Part shown: positions 31,574-46,781 of the stretch, in pieces | Numbering within the stretch: position 1 is the first letter of the stretch | Layout: each line of letters opens with the position of its first letter | Assembly: GCA_018873225.1 (NCBI GenBank) | Contig: JAEILZ010000004.1 | Location: forward strand, 3,534,001-3,598,000 | From: [Phialemoniopsis] sp. UDSM-2020 | Lineage: Eukaryota > Ascomycota > Sordariomycetes > Thyridiales > Thyridiaceae | DNA length: 64,000 nt | Direction: 5' to 3' | The notes under the pieces: model-generated | What the model was told of the DNA's origin: nothing | What the model saw: only the letters and a program-made list of their open reading frames with translations | The model's database searches: none | Made by a program: the position numbers and the translations under genes

Positions 31574-33262
31574 CTAGTCATACTCCATCATCCACTGGCT
31601 AGGCCACTGCTCCATCTTGCCCACCGCAGCGCTATCGTAGTCCCGTCCCATCACCGCCTTCTCCAGATACATCTCCATCTCCGCAACCAGCGTGTTCAGG
31701 GGGTCTCGCTCGCCTTGGCACATGCGTGGCGCGCAGCCCTGCGGCGGGGTCCAGTGCCAATCCCACTCCAGATGAATGTACAGGCGCTGCAGTCCAGCTT
31801 CACGGAGCATCTCGATCGGCTCCAGGAAGGCGACGTGCCGCCTCAGCATCGAACACGGATCATAGTGCGCGACATGGGCTAGGTGGTCCTCAAACGGCTC
31901 GCGGTTGTTGCTGGCGCGCCGGAGGCAGTTCGAAGGACCGAAGGAGACTTGCATGTGCAGAACAAGAGTCATGTCGGATAGGTTGGCACAGGCCTCCAAA
32001 TAATGGAAGGTATGGAACCAGTTCTCGAAAGCAAGGTCGTTCGGAACTGCCATATGAGAGCGGACATTTCTTGGGGCCGGTTCCAAGCCTGGTAGTACGA
32101 TTTCCAAAGTCTGGAGGTGCTCCAGCGCGTGAGACTCGGCAAGGTCCCGAACGAAAAGCCTCATCTCAGAGAATAGCGCTAGGCGATCCCTCTCTGTTTG
32201 GTTCGAGTCCGGGCAGTCCGGCAGCAGGATGAGTCGGTTGCACGAAAAGAAGACTTTGGAAGCTAGGGCGTGCATTTTGCGGCTGACGAGCATCAGGTCT
32301 GTTGGCGGAGACCAACAATGGCAGCGGTGAAAGTAGCTGCTGTGGCGGACGGAGCAGAACGACCCGGTGACGTCGGTGTGCCAAAGGTGGCAGCTTAGGA
32401 ACTTCTTCGCGTGGTTGATACGGGCATTTGCAGCGCTTTGATCGGCTGCTCTGCAGTTGTGTGTGGCGTTGGTGATGTGAAACTTTCTCCCAGGGCTCCA
32501 CTCGACTTCGGCCCATGGAGTAACGAGATCGGTAAACGTGAGAATTCGAAGCTGGATTGCTTCTGGGAGGTCCGTGAAACGGAAGGGCTCATTTCGCAGC
32601 TCGGTGTCGTACCCCATGACGTGTATGGCGGTGTCGTGGGCAAGTGCTCGAAGGTTGCGGTCGACATTGGACTTTAGACGAATCCCGCACGCTCTGAGTA
32701 CGCCAGGCTGCGCTTGAAAGAGTGGCTGCAGAACCGCTTCCGTCTTTTCGCTGTCGCCAGTGTCGCAGATGAGATTTAAGCCCATGATGCGGGGTCCGGT
32801 ATGTGCCAACAGGTGGGTGCATGTGTCTTGCCACAGCTCTATAGTGCTCCAACTCAATGTGGGTGACGGCGTAAAGGGTTCCGCATCGTGGTCGTCTAGA
32901 GGACCGTCGAGGTAGAGGTGGACGTAGACCAAGCGCAGTTCGGAGCAAATAGCAGGTGAGAGGCCCAAGAGGAATTCAAGACCTTCTCGGACGGCATCGA
33001 TGCTCACGATCAATCTGTTCTGGCTATACATGACAGACTGTACATCCTCGCGAACGGCTCTAGATGCGTTGAAGAGACCCATATGCTCGTTCGGCCACCA
33101 TGGTAGATCGGGACCAGTCTTGACGACGAGATCCAAGAAGCTATATTCGTCCAGGCCAGCTTTCAGGTAGATGAGCTCTCGGACCGGCGCGGAAAGATGG
33201 AAGAAGTTCTTGGTGTGCTTGCAGGACAGGCCCAACCACCGGCAAAGGTGCTGTTGCTTCAT
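31574..33262 (-). CDS. F-box-like fungal protein of unknown role
   Basis: A single uninterrupted frame of 562 residues starts at the ATG at 33262. An F-box-like segment FTDLPEAIQLRILTFTDL lies in the middle, near residue 228. A second related-looking segment (HLSAPVRELIYLKAG) lies near residue 23. Both halves then carry patterns such as L-M-L-V-S-R-K-M and L-E-I-V-L-P typical of fungal F-box or 2EXR-type proteins of unknown function. Such proteins often recruit substrates to SCF ubiquitin ligases, but that is family knowledge, not shown here. No membrane segment is seen. It is transcribed away from the microprotein gene at 47749 and toward copy 15. Confidence 0.7.
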   Translation of the reverse strand: MKQQHLCRWLGLSCKHTKNFFHLSAPVRELIYLKAGLDEYSFLDLVVKTGPDLPWWPNEHMGLFNASRAVREDVQSVMYSQNRLIVSIDAVREGLEFLLGLSPAICSELRLVYVHLYLDGPLDDHDAEPFTPSPTLSWSTIELWQDTCTHLLAHTGPRIMGLNLICDTGDSEKTEAVLQPLFQAQPGVLRACGIRLKSNVDRNLRALAHDTAIHVMGYDTELRNEPFRFTDLPEAIQLRILTFTDLVTPWAEVEWSPGRKFHITNATHNCRAADQSAANARINHAKKFLSCHLWHTDVTGSFCSVRHSSYFHRCHCWSPPTDLMLVSRKMHALASKVFFSCNRLILLPDCPDSNQTERDRLALFSEMRLFVRDLAESHALEHLQTLEIVLPGLEPAPRNVRSHMAVPNDLAFENWFHTFHYLEACANLSDMTLVLHMQVSFGPSNCLRRASNNREPFEDHLAHVAHYDPCSMLRRHVAFLEPIEMLREAGLQRLYIHLEWDWHWTPPQGCAPRMCQGERDPLNTLVAEMEMYLEKAVMGRDYDSAAVGKMEQWPSQWMMEYD

Positions 33263-34618
33263 GGTGCTGCAATTTGTTCAAGTGGGCTAACAGAGTATGG
33301 ACAGGTGGAAGAAATGAAGGCGGTTGACAGGCAATGAGAAAATTAGGAAGACCAAAAAGCTACCAGAGGGGGTAGAATCTGAAGGCAAGGTGCTTAAAAG
33401 AATGACGAAAAAGGTGAATTGGTGGATTGGGGGATGGGAAGTGGGAGGAGGATAGAGATCGAAGTTTGGAGTTCCGCTTTTGTTGTTTGATGCAAACAAT
33501 GACTGAGCTCAAGTCCATTGAATCTCCGCTGATAAAGTGTCGCTAAGACTGGACTGGTTTTCACTGAGGTTCATTGCTCTCAGGAGGTGAACTGGAGCCA
33601 GTATCAGGCCCAATCAATCAGTGCTCATCGTCTCCGTGATTATAACAAGCTGCCCCCCACGGGGATGCATCATGCGTTGTACTTGTTGTAGTCACCGTGT
33701 ACAAAGCTGAATTTGAGGCCGGCCTGAAGGTAGAAAAAAGCCTGATATACCCAAATTATGTCAGGTCCATCCAACCAAGGAGCTGAGATGGTGTAGCGGG
33801 TGAGGTGGGTTGTCACCCCCTTTGCAATGATCACTGTCACCTTTCCTTTAGACACGAATATCCTGACCCCTGCCGGAGGACCTGAGTTTGAACCGCCCGC
33901 GTAGTAACAGCCTCGGAGGCGCGCCGAATAATGTGGAAGTCGTGACGCGAGGTCAGGAGAACGCAAACAAATACCGCCCATACTCGAAAGGGTCGCGGGG
34001 TGCTGTAGCCACTGGCCTGGGCCAGTGGGCTGGACCTTTGAGAAGCAATCTTCTTTTTTTGTTTTGCCTTTTTTTCTTATTCGTACAGTTCTCTTCAGAT
34101 TGACTGGCTCTACAACTTACTCACCATAGACTTATTGATGGCGAACGTCTAAGGAGATCAGGAGGCAAATTATGGATGCAATCCTAGCACATCACAGTCT
34201 CGGCCTCTATATATGGATCTTTCCTGAGAGAACGTGCCATCCTGATGAACAAACAGACATTTCTGATGCGTTCATTATGCGTGGAAGCTTCATGCATGAC
34301 GGCAACTTGAACAAACATGAGACATGACGGATCTGTTGACAGTAAAGCTGGAAGAACATCATGTGCCGGGCGAGCGACGGCAGGATTGCGAAGACTACAG
34401 GTTTTTGGAAGAGTGTTGCGATTGTTGACTTGCCTGGCCTTGAGAGCTCGCTCCAACATTGCAAAAATCACCAATCAAAGCAAGAGCAGCATCGACAGTT
34501 AAGAAGCTGCGAAAAGGAACTACGACTTTATTCCCAAGGAACGTGCTAACCGTTGAACAACATCTACTGTCCGTAGACTGGCTGCGACATGACGACATCT
34601 GTGACCTACTGCGAATCA
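33263..34618. other. Intergenic
   Basis: The left part is the promoter of the F-box-like gene. The remainder is the 3' side of the dimethylglycine-dehydrogenase-like gene. A minus-strand open frame at 33670-33981 has no recognisable feature. Confidence 0.4.
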
Positions 34619-38088
<3,470 letters not shown>

Positions 38089-40521
38089 CTAGTTGAACAT
38101 TGCGCTGTTGAAATTCCCTCCCTCCCACCATGGCGCAGCCCTGTTGTCGCTCATCGCCGTATTGGGATCGTGCCAGCCTATGTCCCCTAGAGTCGCGAAC
38201 TGCGATGGATCCGCGTACAGCCAGGGCGTAGTATTGAATGTGAGATTGTCGACCAGCTCAAACGACGGATCGTTCCAGAGAATGTTTCGCGGTGTCTCCC
38301 CCGTCGAGGACGCCGGAGCAGCATGAGTCCTCCTCGACAGCGATGGCGCCTCTTGCCCACCGTCAGTGGTATCTATCGTGATCTCGGGTGCGGTTGCAAC
38401 AACGATCTCGAGTATTGAATCCTCCTCGTCCTCGTCTTCTCGAGATGTCCTCGGTGTGAGTGAAGCGTCCAGCAGGCGAGCCGTGGGAGCGCCTGCCGTA
38501 TCCACTTTGCAGTTGAAGAGCAGAATATCCCACATGAGTGGCACGCTCAGGTTGAGCTTGGACGGCATCCAGTCTTCGAGGTCCATACCGTCCGGGTCTG
38601 CGGCAATCCGTGTCATTTTGTCGAGACTGTGATCCTGTATGCATGTGAGCCCACGCCCTTCTTCATCATATTGCAGGGCATGATCCTTACCAGTGCCGCA
38701 CAAGCGGGCGAGAAGTGCGAAAAGCTCTGCAGAAACTTCCTGCACTTGGCAAGGTCAGTGTTAGACTTGTGTTTCAACCTAGCGGCTGCCGCGCAGCAGT
38801 AATACAGGTGTACTGTTGCCGCGATGGCAGCCATGTGCCCAAAGAACGGGTCAGTCAGCAAGACCTGCTTCTCAACGATCATATCAATGATGCGGACGAC
38901 CCAGGTAGCATGCAGCAGGGCCAGCTCCGACGACCTCCTCCAGAAGGTGTTGGGGATGGCTAGGTTGGGGTTGTGCTGCGCGCCGACGATGTAGAGAAAG
39001 GGGTGGTTGAGTACGGTGGGGATGGCATGGTAGGTGAACTGCTCCTTGAGCCAGGGGGCCCAGTAATCATGGTTCATTCTCAGGTCCTCCGGGCTGCGCT
39101 CAAAGAACTTGACCGAGTCATATCTATGGCAGATGGGGATCCTGTGCTCCGCCTCCATGAAGTCCGAGTTGACCATCGCGTACGCCGAGTCGTGGCGCCA
39201 CGGCTCCCTGAGTATGTTTTGCGAGCAGTCCGAGACGTACTTCCTCACGTTGCCCCAGATCCAGCCCAGCCGCGCCGCCGTGTTCCAGATCCCGGGCTCG
39301 CCGGGCTCGGCATATCCCAGGTCGTCTCGGGGTAGTGGTGGAGTTTCCGGGCCATGGTCTGATGTGTGCCCATGCATCTCGTTGGTGGGGCCAAAGACCA
39401 GACGCCCCATCTGTGAAGTGACACTTAGAAAGCCGGTGGGACGGCCGTAGAAGTATTCGAGGAGCTGGAGACTCCAAAAGAGTCTCTTCTTGCGTTCTGT
39501 TGATCCATCTCGAGCCGAGTAGGTTGATCCTAGATCAAACATAGCAGACCGGCAGAGTTGCAGGGCAAGACCAAGATGAAACTGGCCCAGGGGGACGTTG
39601 CCATCTGTGCAAGTGTCAGTTGCGATGTCATATGAGGTACTGGGAAGCAGCTGAGATGTTGCATACCTATGAAGGAGGAATAACAAAGAAGGCACAAGCT
39701 TTCGATAGTCTGAAGCGTCACGGTGCCACTCGCTACGCGCTGCATGATTAAATGCCTGGCATCGTCTGCGTACGGTCGGTCATGATTAGATGAGAAGCGC
39801 GAGGTCAACGCCAGGATGCTGCCGACTAGCTCGTCGGGCAATGACCGGTGATCCCTGACCTCTTCGCGCTCAAAACACCACACTGGCTGTCTATGGCAAT
39901 GCTTGAAGTAGACGCGAGTTCCATGGGCGATGTCTGTCAGACTCGGGCGCGACTTTGTGGAAGTTGAGTCAGATATGGCTCCTGACTGGTGGCTGGCTGG
40001 CGTATCTCGCTCGGGCGCTGAGCTCGGCGAGAACGAGCGTTCGGACACCTCAGATAACTCCTTGCGTGAATGATCTGGGCGGCCTGAAGTCGTGTAATTT
40101 GGCCTAAAGTATCGGTTAGCGTCGTTGAACCGTGCTCATCGTGCTTGAGGAAAAGATCTTACAAGCTTCCACTCAAAATCCTGTCCAGCTTCTCCTCCAA
40201 GGTGGCCAATCTCTCTTCCTGCCGAGTGTCAGGAGACGACGTTCAAATTCATTTGCCGCACCGCATGGCGTACCGAAGGACCAGCCCGCGCAGACTTCAT
40301 CACGGGCGCGTAGGTGCATGGCTGATTGAGGCGAGAGCAGCTCGAGCAAGCCGGCTTCTCGCCCGGACACCGCGTCTTCTTCCGCCTGCCACCGCTTGTT
40401 AGCGCGCGCGCGCATCGCGACAAATAGAAAACAGAGTAGGGACTTACCTGCACGGCAAGCAGGCATTGTGAGATCTTCGTCTGCTACGAGGGCTGGTGTC
40501 TCTGTCTGCCGGAGGCGTCAT
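38089..40521 (-). CDS. Zn2Cys6 transcription factor, putative cluster regulator
   Basis: Six exons on the minus strand: 40521-40448, 40385-40274, 40218-40163, 40103-39667, 39604-38691 and 38634-38089. All junctions keep frame, giving 712 residues. The zinc cluster has Cys 21, 24, 31, 38, 41 and 48 (C-x2-C-x6-C-x6-C-x2-C-x6-C), within ACLPCRRKKTRCPGEKPAC. Intron 1 splits it after CLPC. A short coiled-coil linker EERLATLEEKLDRIL follows. The middle region resembles the fungal transcription-factor domain (S-L-C-L-L-C, W-S-L-Q-L-L-E). The C-terminus is acidic (REDEDEEDSI). It lies between two flavoenzyme genes of the putative betaine cluster, which suggests pathway-specific control (inference). 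Exon 3 is only 56 nt, so that part is the least certain. Confidence 0.82.
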
Positions 40522-41249
40522 TAAGCCCAGAGGTCGGTTTTGCGATGACGATGACGCTGCTCCTGTCCAGAATGACTGTGGGGTAAAACACACACAGAGC
40601 AGTACAAAGCATTTGGGCTTGGGCGCGCTGGTGGGCGGGGAAACTTTTGGGGGAACGGCCCAGGAACCAAACAAACAAGGGACAATTACCAATCTAATGT
40701 AGCTGTTAGTGGCGGTTCCGCCGATGCCGGCGATAAGCTATCTCTCTCTAGTTCAAAAGAAGTCTGAAAGGGGGGAACTCTGGGGAAGGGAACTTGTCAT
40801 TTTCTGATCATGCAGCCATCCCTTGTTTCTCGACTAACCTTGTTCCTGTGCTCAACCCCCTCGTCACGCGGACGATCCCAGATAGGCACTTTGAAAGAAA
40901 AGCTAGGCCGAACCGGGGGTAGCAATTGGGTGCCAGCCGTTCAGAGATACGCATAGGTAAGGTATCTATCATTGGGTACCCCGCTTCGATTGATTGCGGT
41001 CATACTGACGGCCAAACTGACGTGGCAACTAAACTGTAAGACAACACCGAGCCTAAAAAGCCAAGCCAAACACGACCTAGTCAGTGTCTTTGAATGAAAG
41101 CTGCAAGCCACGAAGGAACAATCACACTCCCGTCTTCTGCAGTTGACGGCCAGCCAATAAGCAACGCGCGGGAACTAAGCGCTCTGCATCCGGCGGGCGT
41201 TTTCATTTGTCTAAAGATAGTCAAGTATTATGTATGACGCTGTTCGTGT
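40522..41249. other. Intergenic between regulator and oxidase genes
   Basis: Promoter region of the minus-strand regulator. An open frame extends upstream of the chosen ATG but starts only at TTG. Nothing else is recognised. Confidence 0.45.
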
Positions 41250-42696
41250 CTACAACTTGGACGTCCTCTTAGCGTCAAGCAGGTCCGCCATCTCAAATCG
41301 CGGGTAGTCAGGGTTGACCGATGGCTGCGGCCGCTCCCGGTCCCAGGCCCATTTCTGGACCAGCTCGGGCGACAACTCCCCTTCTAGCATCTGCACGATG
41401 TACTTGCCCAGCACAGGGAAGAACTTGTACCCGTGGAAGTTGCCGCATGTGGCAACGTACAGGCTCTTTGCCGCAGAATGCGGAGAAATGATAAAGTCGG
41501 CGCTCGTGGTGAAAGCGTCCCTGCAGAAAGAGTCAGCACAAGGGTCTCACTCTTCACACAATGCGATGTAACACAGACTTACCAGCAGATTCGGTGCTTC
41601 TCCATCGTCCAGCTGGCACCATTCTTGCCGTAGAAGACCTTGTTTGCATGGTTGATGTCCTCCTTGAGCCTCCCCGAGACTTGCCACTGTGCGTAGTCTG
41701 GTTCCGCTGGAGGAGCCGAGAGGAAGCGCCCAGGGAGCACCTCTCGTGTGTTTTTGAAGATGGTCTGCCCCCACCACTTGAGCTCCTTGTCTGGTGTTGG
41801 CGGTAGACTGCCGATAAACGGGCCTGCGGTTCCGAGGTCAGCTGGCCATCGTGCAGTAACACTAGCATGAAAAGGGGCAAATCACCTGTCGCGGCTGTGT
41901 ACCCCTGAACTCCGACCGGCATCGAGGCAAACCTCTTGTACGACTCGTTGTCAAGCTTGGTCATGCCCGTGGTAATTCCACCAGCGACAATTCTCGACCC
42001 AGCCCTGAGATCAGTAAGTCCGCTGCTTGCTGCACTGTACTCTAGCAACTTTGGCGTGTACGCTCCGGTGCAGAGCACGGTATGTGTAGCCGTCAAATCA
42101 TCACCTTTTGATGTCCTGATTCCAGAGCAGCGGTTATCCCTATCAAAGAGCAAGCCTGCCACTTCTCCCACGTGATACTTGACACCCAGATCCAGCGCCT
42201 TGCGCGTCACCGCCCGCAACGCATCACCGGCGGCTGCCCAGCCACTCGTCTTGTTGATCAGCACCTCCTTGACGCCCGTGTAATCGGCGTCCTCGAAAAG
42301 CCCGCCATACAACTTGCGCGCCTCCTCAATGGGGTACGCCGCCAGGTCGGCCGTCCGGCCTAGCTTCTTGTAGTTGTTGATGACGTCCTGCGCGTAGTCA
42401 CTGCGGCACATCCAGTAGATGCCCGTCTCGTGGAAATACGGCTTCCAGAGCGGGTCCGTCTTGAAGATGTCCTGGGCCTCGAGGGCCAGGCGGCAGTAGA
42501 CGATGTCGTCGTAGTCTGCGCGCACCACCTTGTTCCAGTCCCAGGACGCGGCGACGCGGCTCTCGGCGTCGTAGGCGTCCCGGTCGACCAGAGTCACCGA
42601 CGCGTGGGGATACTTCTGGATCAGGTGATATGCAGTCGAGACACCGAACACGCCTGCACCGACGATGATGTAGGACGACGTGTCGGTGGCAGCCAT
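41250..42696 (-). CDS. Sarcosine oxidase / fructosyl amine oxidase-like flavoenzyme, peroxisomal
   Basis: Three exons on the minus strand, 42696-41886, 41823-41583 and 41520-41250, with two 62-bp introns, give 440 residues. YIIVGAGVFGVSTAYHLIQK is the FAD-binding Rossmann motif. The segment RICWDAFTTSADFIISPH contains a Cys at the covalent-FAD position of monomeric sarcosine oxidase and fructosyl amino acid oxidase. ATCGNFHGYKFFPVLGK is the conserved C-terminal flavin loop. The protein ends in SKL, a peroxisomal PTS1 signal, fitting a peroxide-producing oxidase. In this cluster the likely substrate is sarcosine (to glycine, formaldehyde and H2O2). Fructosyl-amine or saccharopine oxidase activity cannot be excluded by sequence alone. 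Confidence 0.85.
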
Positions 42697-43481
42697 GGTG
42701 ACTGACGGGGGGACTGGTTGATGGGAGTGTGCGGGGATCGACAAGGCCAGACACACACAAGACCCTTGCCACGATGACTACGAGCTGACAACGGAGGACT
42801 CAGGAGGCGATTGTATGCAAGACGGTGTTTGAAGACTCTTGAGACAGAAAATCGCATTTATGCTGCAAAAGTGCCAAAGTGCGCTACGGGGTTACTTCCC
42901 GATGTCGTCGGCAGGGCGAAAGGAACCAAAAGGAGGGGTGGGTGGAGCCCGGGAGCGGCCTCTGGCAAGCGGCTCTCTCATGAATATTACTACATTGGCC
43001 GATGGATCTAGACACACTTTGAATGACAGCATGGGGATTCGAAGCACACCTCGATGCTGCCCAAGCCCAGTGCGCTTGCATCCGACTGGACCTCCTGCTT
43101 GGTTGCTGCTGGCTGGTAGTAGTGGTACGGGCTAGCACCGATCAGCTGAGCGTATCTGGTGTGTGGTGCGTATATTGAGACACGGCGATCTTCCCCCGAG
43201 GGCCGATCATGTGATCGCACCGGTCCATGATAAGCTCGAACCGCAGGCATTGTGTATGATGCATGGGGAAGTGTCAGATATCGATCCCGCGATTGGGTTT
43301 GCCTCCCTAGCCAGGTACATGGGCAATGTATAGATAGGCAGAGGCCGATAATATATGAGACGGGCTTGATGGTGCCTCTCAAGAGAGTAGGGGCTCAGTG
43401 TACTAGCAGTTCAGTCGAGCACAAGCTATCAATCTACTCTTTGAGTCCACCTCCAAACAAAGACACAAGTGACAGACCAAA
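42697..43481. promoter_or_regulatory. Divergent promoter of oxidase and Rieske genes
   Basis: A 785-bp gap separates the divergent ATGs at 42696 (minus) and 43482 (plus). It is the natural shared control region for two steps of the proposed pathway. I do not identify a specific operator. Confidence 0.5.
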
Positions 43482-44860
43482 ATGCTGGAATTTACCACAT
43501 TACATTCACCAAATCTTCTTCTCTTTGGCCTGTCGGCCTCCGCGTTTGCCATGATCCTGACCCTGCTGTCGAGATACCTCGGCCGCGGGTCGGCGGCCCA
43601 AACCGAAGATAAGGCATCTGCAGTCAGGGCCCTGCCCGGATCATGGTACACATCCCAGGCCATGTACGATCTTGAGAGAAGAGCGATCTTTTCCAAGAAG
43701 TGGCTTCTTACTACGCACCAAGCTAGACTGCCCAACACGGGAGACTGGCTCCAGTACGAGGTTGCCGACTTCAAATTCATCATTGCCAAGGACCGCACCG
43801 GTTCTATCAATGCCTTCCACAACGTCTGCAGACATCGTGCCTTCCCAGTTGTGACGGAAGAGAAGGGCAACAATAGCATCTTTGCCTGCAAATACCACAA
43901 CTGGACGTACGGTCTCAACGGCAAGCTCACAAAAGCCCCACAGTATCAAGAACTCGAGGGTTTCGACAAGTCCAAGAACGGGCTCTTTCCCATCCATGTC
44001 CACATCGACACCAATGGCTTCATCTGGGTCAACATGGACAGCGCCGAGAAGCCCACCTCGTGGGACAACGACTTTGATGGCATCGACCAGCAAGCTAGGT
44101 TCAAGGCTTACAAATGGGACGACTACGTCTTTGACCACACGTGGGAGATGGAAGGAGAGTACAACTGGAAGATCTTGGCCGACAACTACAACGAGTGCTA
44201 CCACTGCCCCACGACGCATCCCGACATTCCCAGCATTGCCGACTTGGAGGCTTACGCAGTCAAGACGGAAAAAGGCTACGTCCAGCACCTCGGCAACCCC
44301 ACAGCAGAGCAGATCGCCAAGGGCTTCAACGTCTCTGCGACGTACTACTTCCCCAACGCCTCGATGAATGTCTCGTAAGTAGCCTAGAACAACCCAATCT
44401 TCCTCATTCATCAACATCAAATACTAACCTCCTTTGACCTTCAAACAGACCACACTTCTTCTTCATGCAGCGCTTCGTCCCCAAGGGCCCCCACAAGTCC
44501 GTCATGCGCTACGAGGTCTACCGCAACAAGAACTCGAGCGACGACGACTTCAAGGCCATCAACGACATCTACAAGCGCATCATGTCCGAGGACAAGTACC
44601 TGTGCCTCAACGCGCAGAAGAACATCAACTCGGGCGTCTTTGTCAACGGCGAGCTGCACCCGCGCATGGAGCAGGGGCCGTTGTACTTTCAGAAGTCGGT
44701 GCGCGAGGCCGTCACGGCGCACCATGCGCAGGAGGTGCGGGAGAAGAGGGAGATCTGGCCCGCCAGGCAGACGATGCCTGGCTCGGCGACGGTGAGCAAG
44801 GATGATATTGGGTTCTGTTCAACTGTGGACTGTTCGAAATTGAAGGCTTTGGATTGGTAG
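43482..44860 (+). CDS. Rieske oxygenase, choline/glycine betaine monooxygenase-like
   Basis: Exons 43482-44374 and 44449-44860, with a 74-bp intron (GTAAGT donor, ATACTAACC branch), give 434 residues. A hydrophobic segment at residues 11-29 may anchor or target the protein. The Rieske [2Fe-2S] motif is Cys116-x-His118 and Cys136-x2-His139 (CRHRAF, CKYHNW). The catalytic-domain iron site is DNYNECYHCPTTHP, with His241 and His246. These are signatures of the choline monooxygenase and GbcA-type oxygenases. With dimethylglycine-dehydrogenase- and sarcosine-oxidase-like neighbours, demethylation of glycine betaine to dimethylglycine is the best guess. Choline oxidation is the alternative. A reductase partner is not seen in the window. 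Confidence 0.85.
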
Positions 44861-45120
44861 TAGGGGAACTAGCATAACGTATGAGTTGTTAGGTCAGGGG
44901 TAGACGAGTTGTTTCCCAGAGTTAGCATGTAGTAGCGTAGCCCGAGATTGATACTTCAGGGCCAACATTAATGATATTGCTATCTGCATTAGTGTGTCTC
45001 TTGCTAATACGATCGCAACGGCGACCAACCTTTGCCCAGAGGTATGCATTGTCTAATTTACAGTGTCAACAAGTAGAAATGTGCTCTGTAGAGCAACACC
45101 ACGCCGAGATCCAACGATCC

Positions 45121-45742
45121 TCAAAGTGGCCATCCGTTGCAGATCCTCTCCTGACGCTGGCGGTGGACGAGTTCCTCCTTTAGGCCCTCAATCTCCGCGT
45201 CCCAGTCATGCTGGTACAGATTCTGTCGAATCTTGGCCAAGAGATCAACCAAGTCCTTCTTGTTCAGCTTTTCGAGGTTTGCCGGCAAGGCCTCCGCCTC
45301 GGTTGCCATGCCATGGGCGGGTTCGTAGTACTCGTACGCCTGGCGAATCTGGAAGTCCAGCTGGCGGACTTGGACCTTCTTCTGTTCGAGCTCTTCGGCG
45401 TCCAGAGGAATAACGTTGAGCAGAGTTTGCTTTTGCTTTCGAGAGATATGGGCCGTCGTGGAGTCATGGGCCAGCGGGTCTCCTGGCATGTAGTAGTCGT
45501 GCACTGATTGCCAATGGTCAATCAGCGCGTCGACGCGCGCGATCTTTCCCGCCCATCGGCAGCCGGAGAAGTGGCATGCAACCTTATCTCCGACGTTGTG
45601 GGAGGCTTGAACGTGCGTTTTCAACGTATCGTCAAAACTCTCATCACACATCGGGCAGGTTGCGTTGCTACACCAGGCAGATTAGTCAGTTGGTCAAGAT
45701 GATGAATCCAACATGGAGATGGATGACTTACACGTTGGCCAT
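45121..45742 (-). CDS. C2H2-like zinc-finger protein, array member 1
   Basis: A micro-exon of 11 nt (45742-45732, M-A-N-V) and exon 45667-45121 flank a 64-bp intron and give 185 residues. The N-terminus has C-P-M-C (8, 11) with spaced His residues, then a second finger-like unit CHFSGCRW...DHWQSVH. The C-terminal half is a charged helical region: YYEPAHGMATEAEALP, then L-x-K-x-x-L-V-D-L-L-x-x-I-R-x-x-L-Y. Four similar genes follow on the same strand to 52.9 kb. The fingers may bind DNA or another macromolecule. No specific function is known to me. Confidence 0.75.
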
Positions 45743-46412
45743 CTTGTCTTGTTGACGGGAGACTTCTGGTTGAAGTCAGTAAAGACGAAGGCAAGATTAG
45801 ATGGGAGAGGAAGTTAGGGTGGATTAAGAATTGAAATTAATAGTAGCTATGGTAGGTTGCAACTCAGGTTGCCCAAAATGTGGTCGATGCGCGTTATATA
45901 TGGTCAGTGCTCAGAAGATAGGGAAGTGAATGAATGGAACGAGGAGTGAAGTGACCAGAATCTGAATTCCCTTCCAACTCAGTCTTATAATTTCGTGGGC
46001 TTGAGTCAACAGCTCAGAATGTCATGTCTGTAGTTTGGCTTGCTTCATTCAACCCACATCTTAATCCAATGAAAACCGTGGCAAATAAGTCTTAGTTGTT
46101 ATGCTCACAAAGAGAAACGACAGATCAAACAATGAAGTCTGGAAACAATGACTGAGAGTACTGTTCAGTATGTAGCTGTTTAGCTCTGGCTTGCATGGCT
46201 CAGCATGGCTTGGACTTTCGATCTTTGGGGCCATGCAAGGCTGAGACTCAAAGCATCAAGGGACAAAACATATAATTATAGAAACAAAGAGTCTAAGGGT
46301 GAGTGGTCTAATAGTATAGAACAACGAAATCTAACACGACTTGCGAGTCTCCTTCTGGCTAATGAATTGACGAAAGGAGCTTTCTGCTGGGTCTTCCGAC
46401 ACAACACGTCCC
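45743..46412. other. Intergenic
   Basis: Promoter side of the zinc-finger gene. A plus-strand open frame at 46205-46438 shows no recognisable feature. Confidence 0.4.
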
Positions 46413-46781
46413 CTACAGGGGTGTGGGCCATTCATTAACGGCCATCTCCAATCGTTGGTGGTACTCAAGGTCTCCACGGAGTTGATCAATGACGCCGTCC
46501 CAGTCTTGAAACAACCGGGTCCGGATGGAGACTAGGATGTCTACCAAGGCCGCCTTCTTCAGGAACGCGAGGTGGGGAGGTACGACTTCGGGCTCTGTGG
46601 CAAGTCCGTGATGCGGAACCCAGTCGTTATTGATCTGGAAGATTCTGGATTCCAAATCACGGACCCTCTCCATCTTCTCCTCGAGTGTGGCGTGGTCTTC
46701 TTTGATTCGAGTTCGAAGTGAAACACTTCTTAAGTAGCAATTAAAACTGATAGAGTCACAATGAGAATGAGAGCAGCGCAA
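46413..46781 (-). pseudogene. Truncated zinc-finger array paralogue
   Basis: The frame carries only the C-terminal helical half shared with the neighbours: VRDLESRIFQINNDWVPHHG, LATEPEVVPPHL, then ALVDILVSIRTRLFQDWDG and a stop. The finger half and micro-exon are not found upstream. The first about 30 residues of the frame do not resemble the family. It is a 5'-truncated copy, or uses an exon I could not identify. Confidence 0.6.

Noticed and set aside
43641..44420. 259-residue minus-strand frame opposite the Rieske gene
   Set aside because: An antisense shadow. The plus frame contains the Rieske and iron-ligand motifs and a clean intron.
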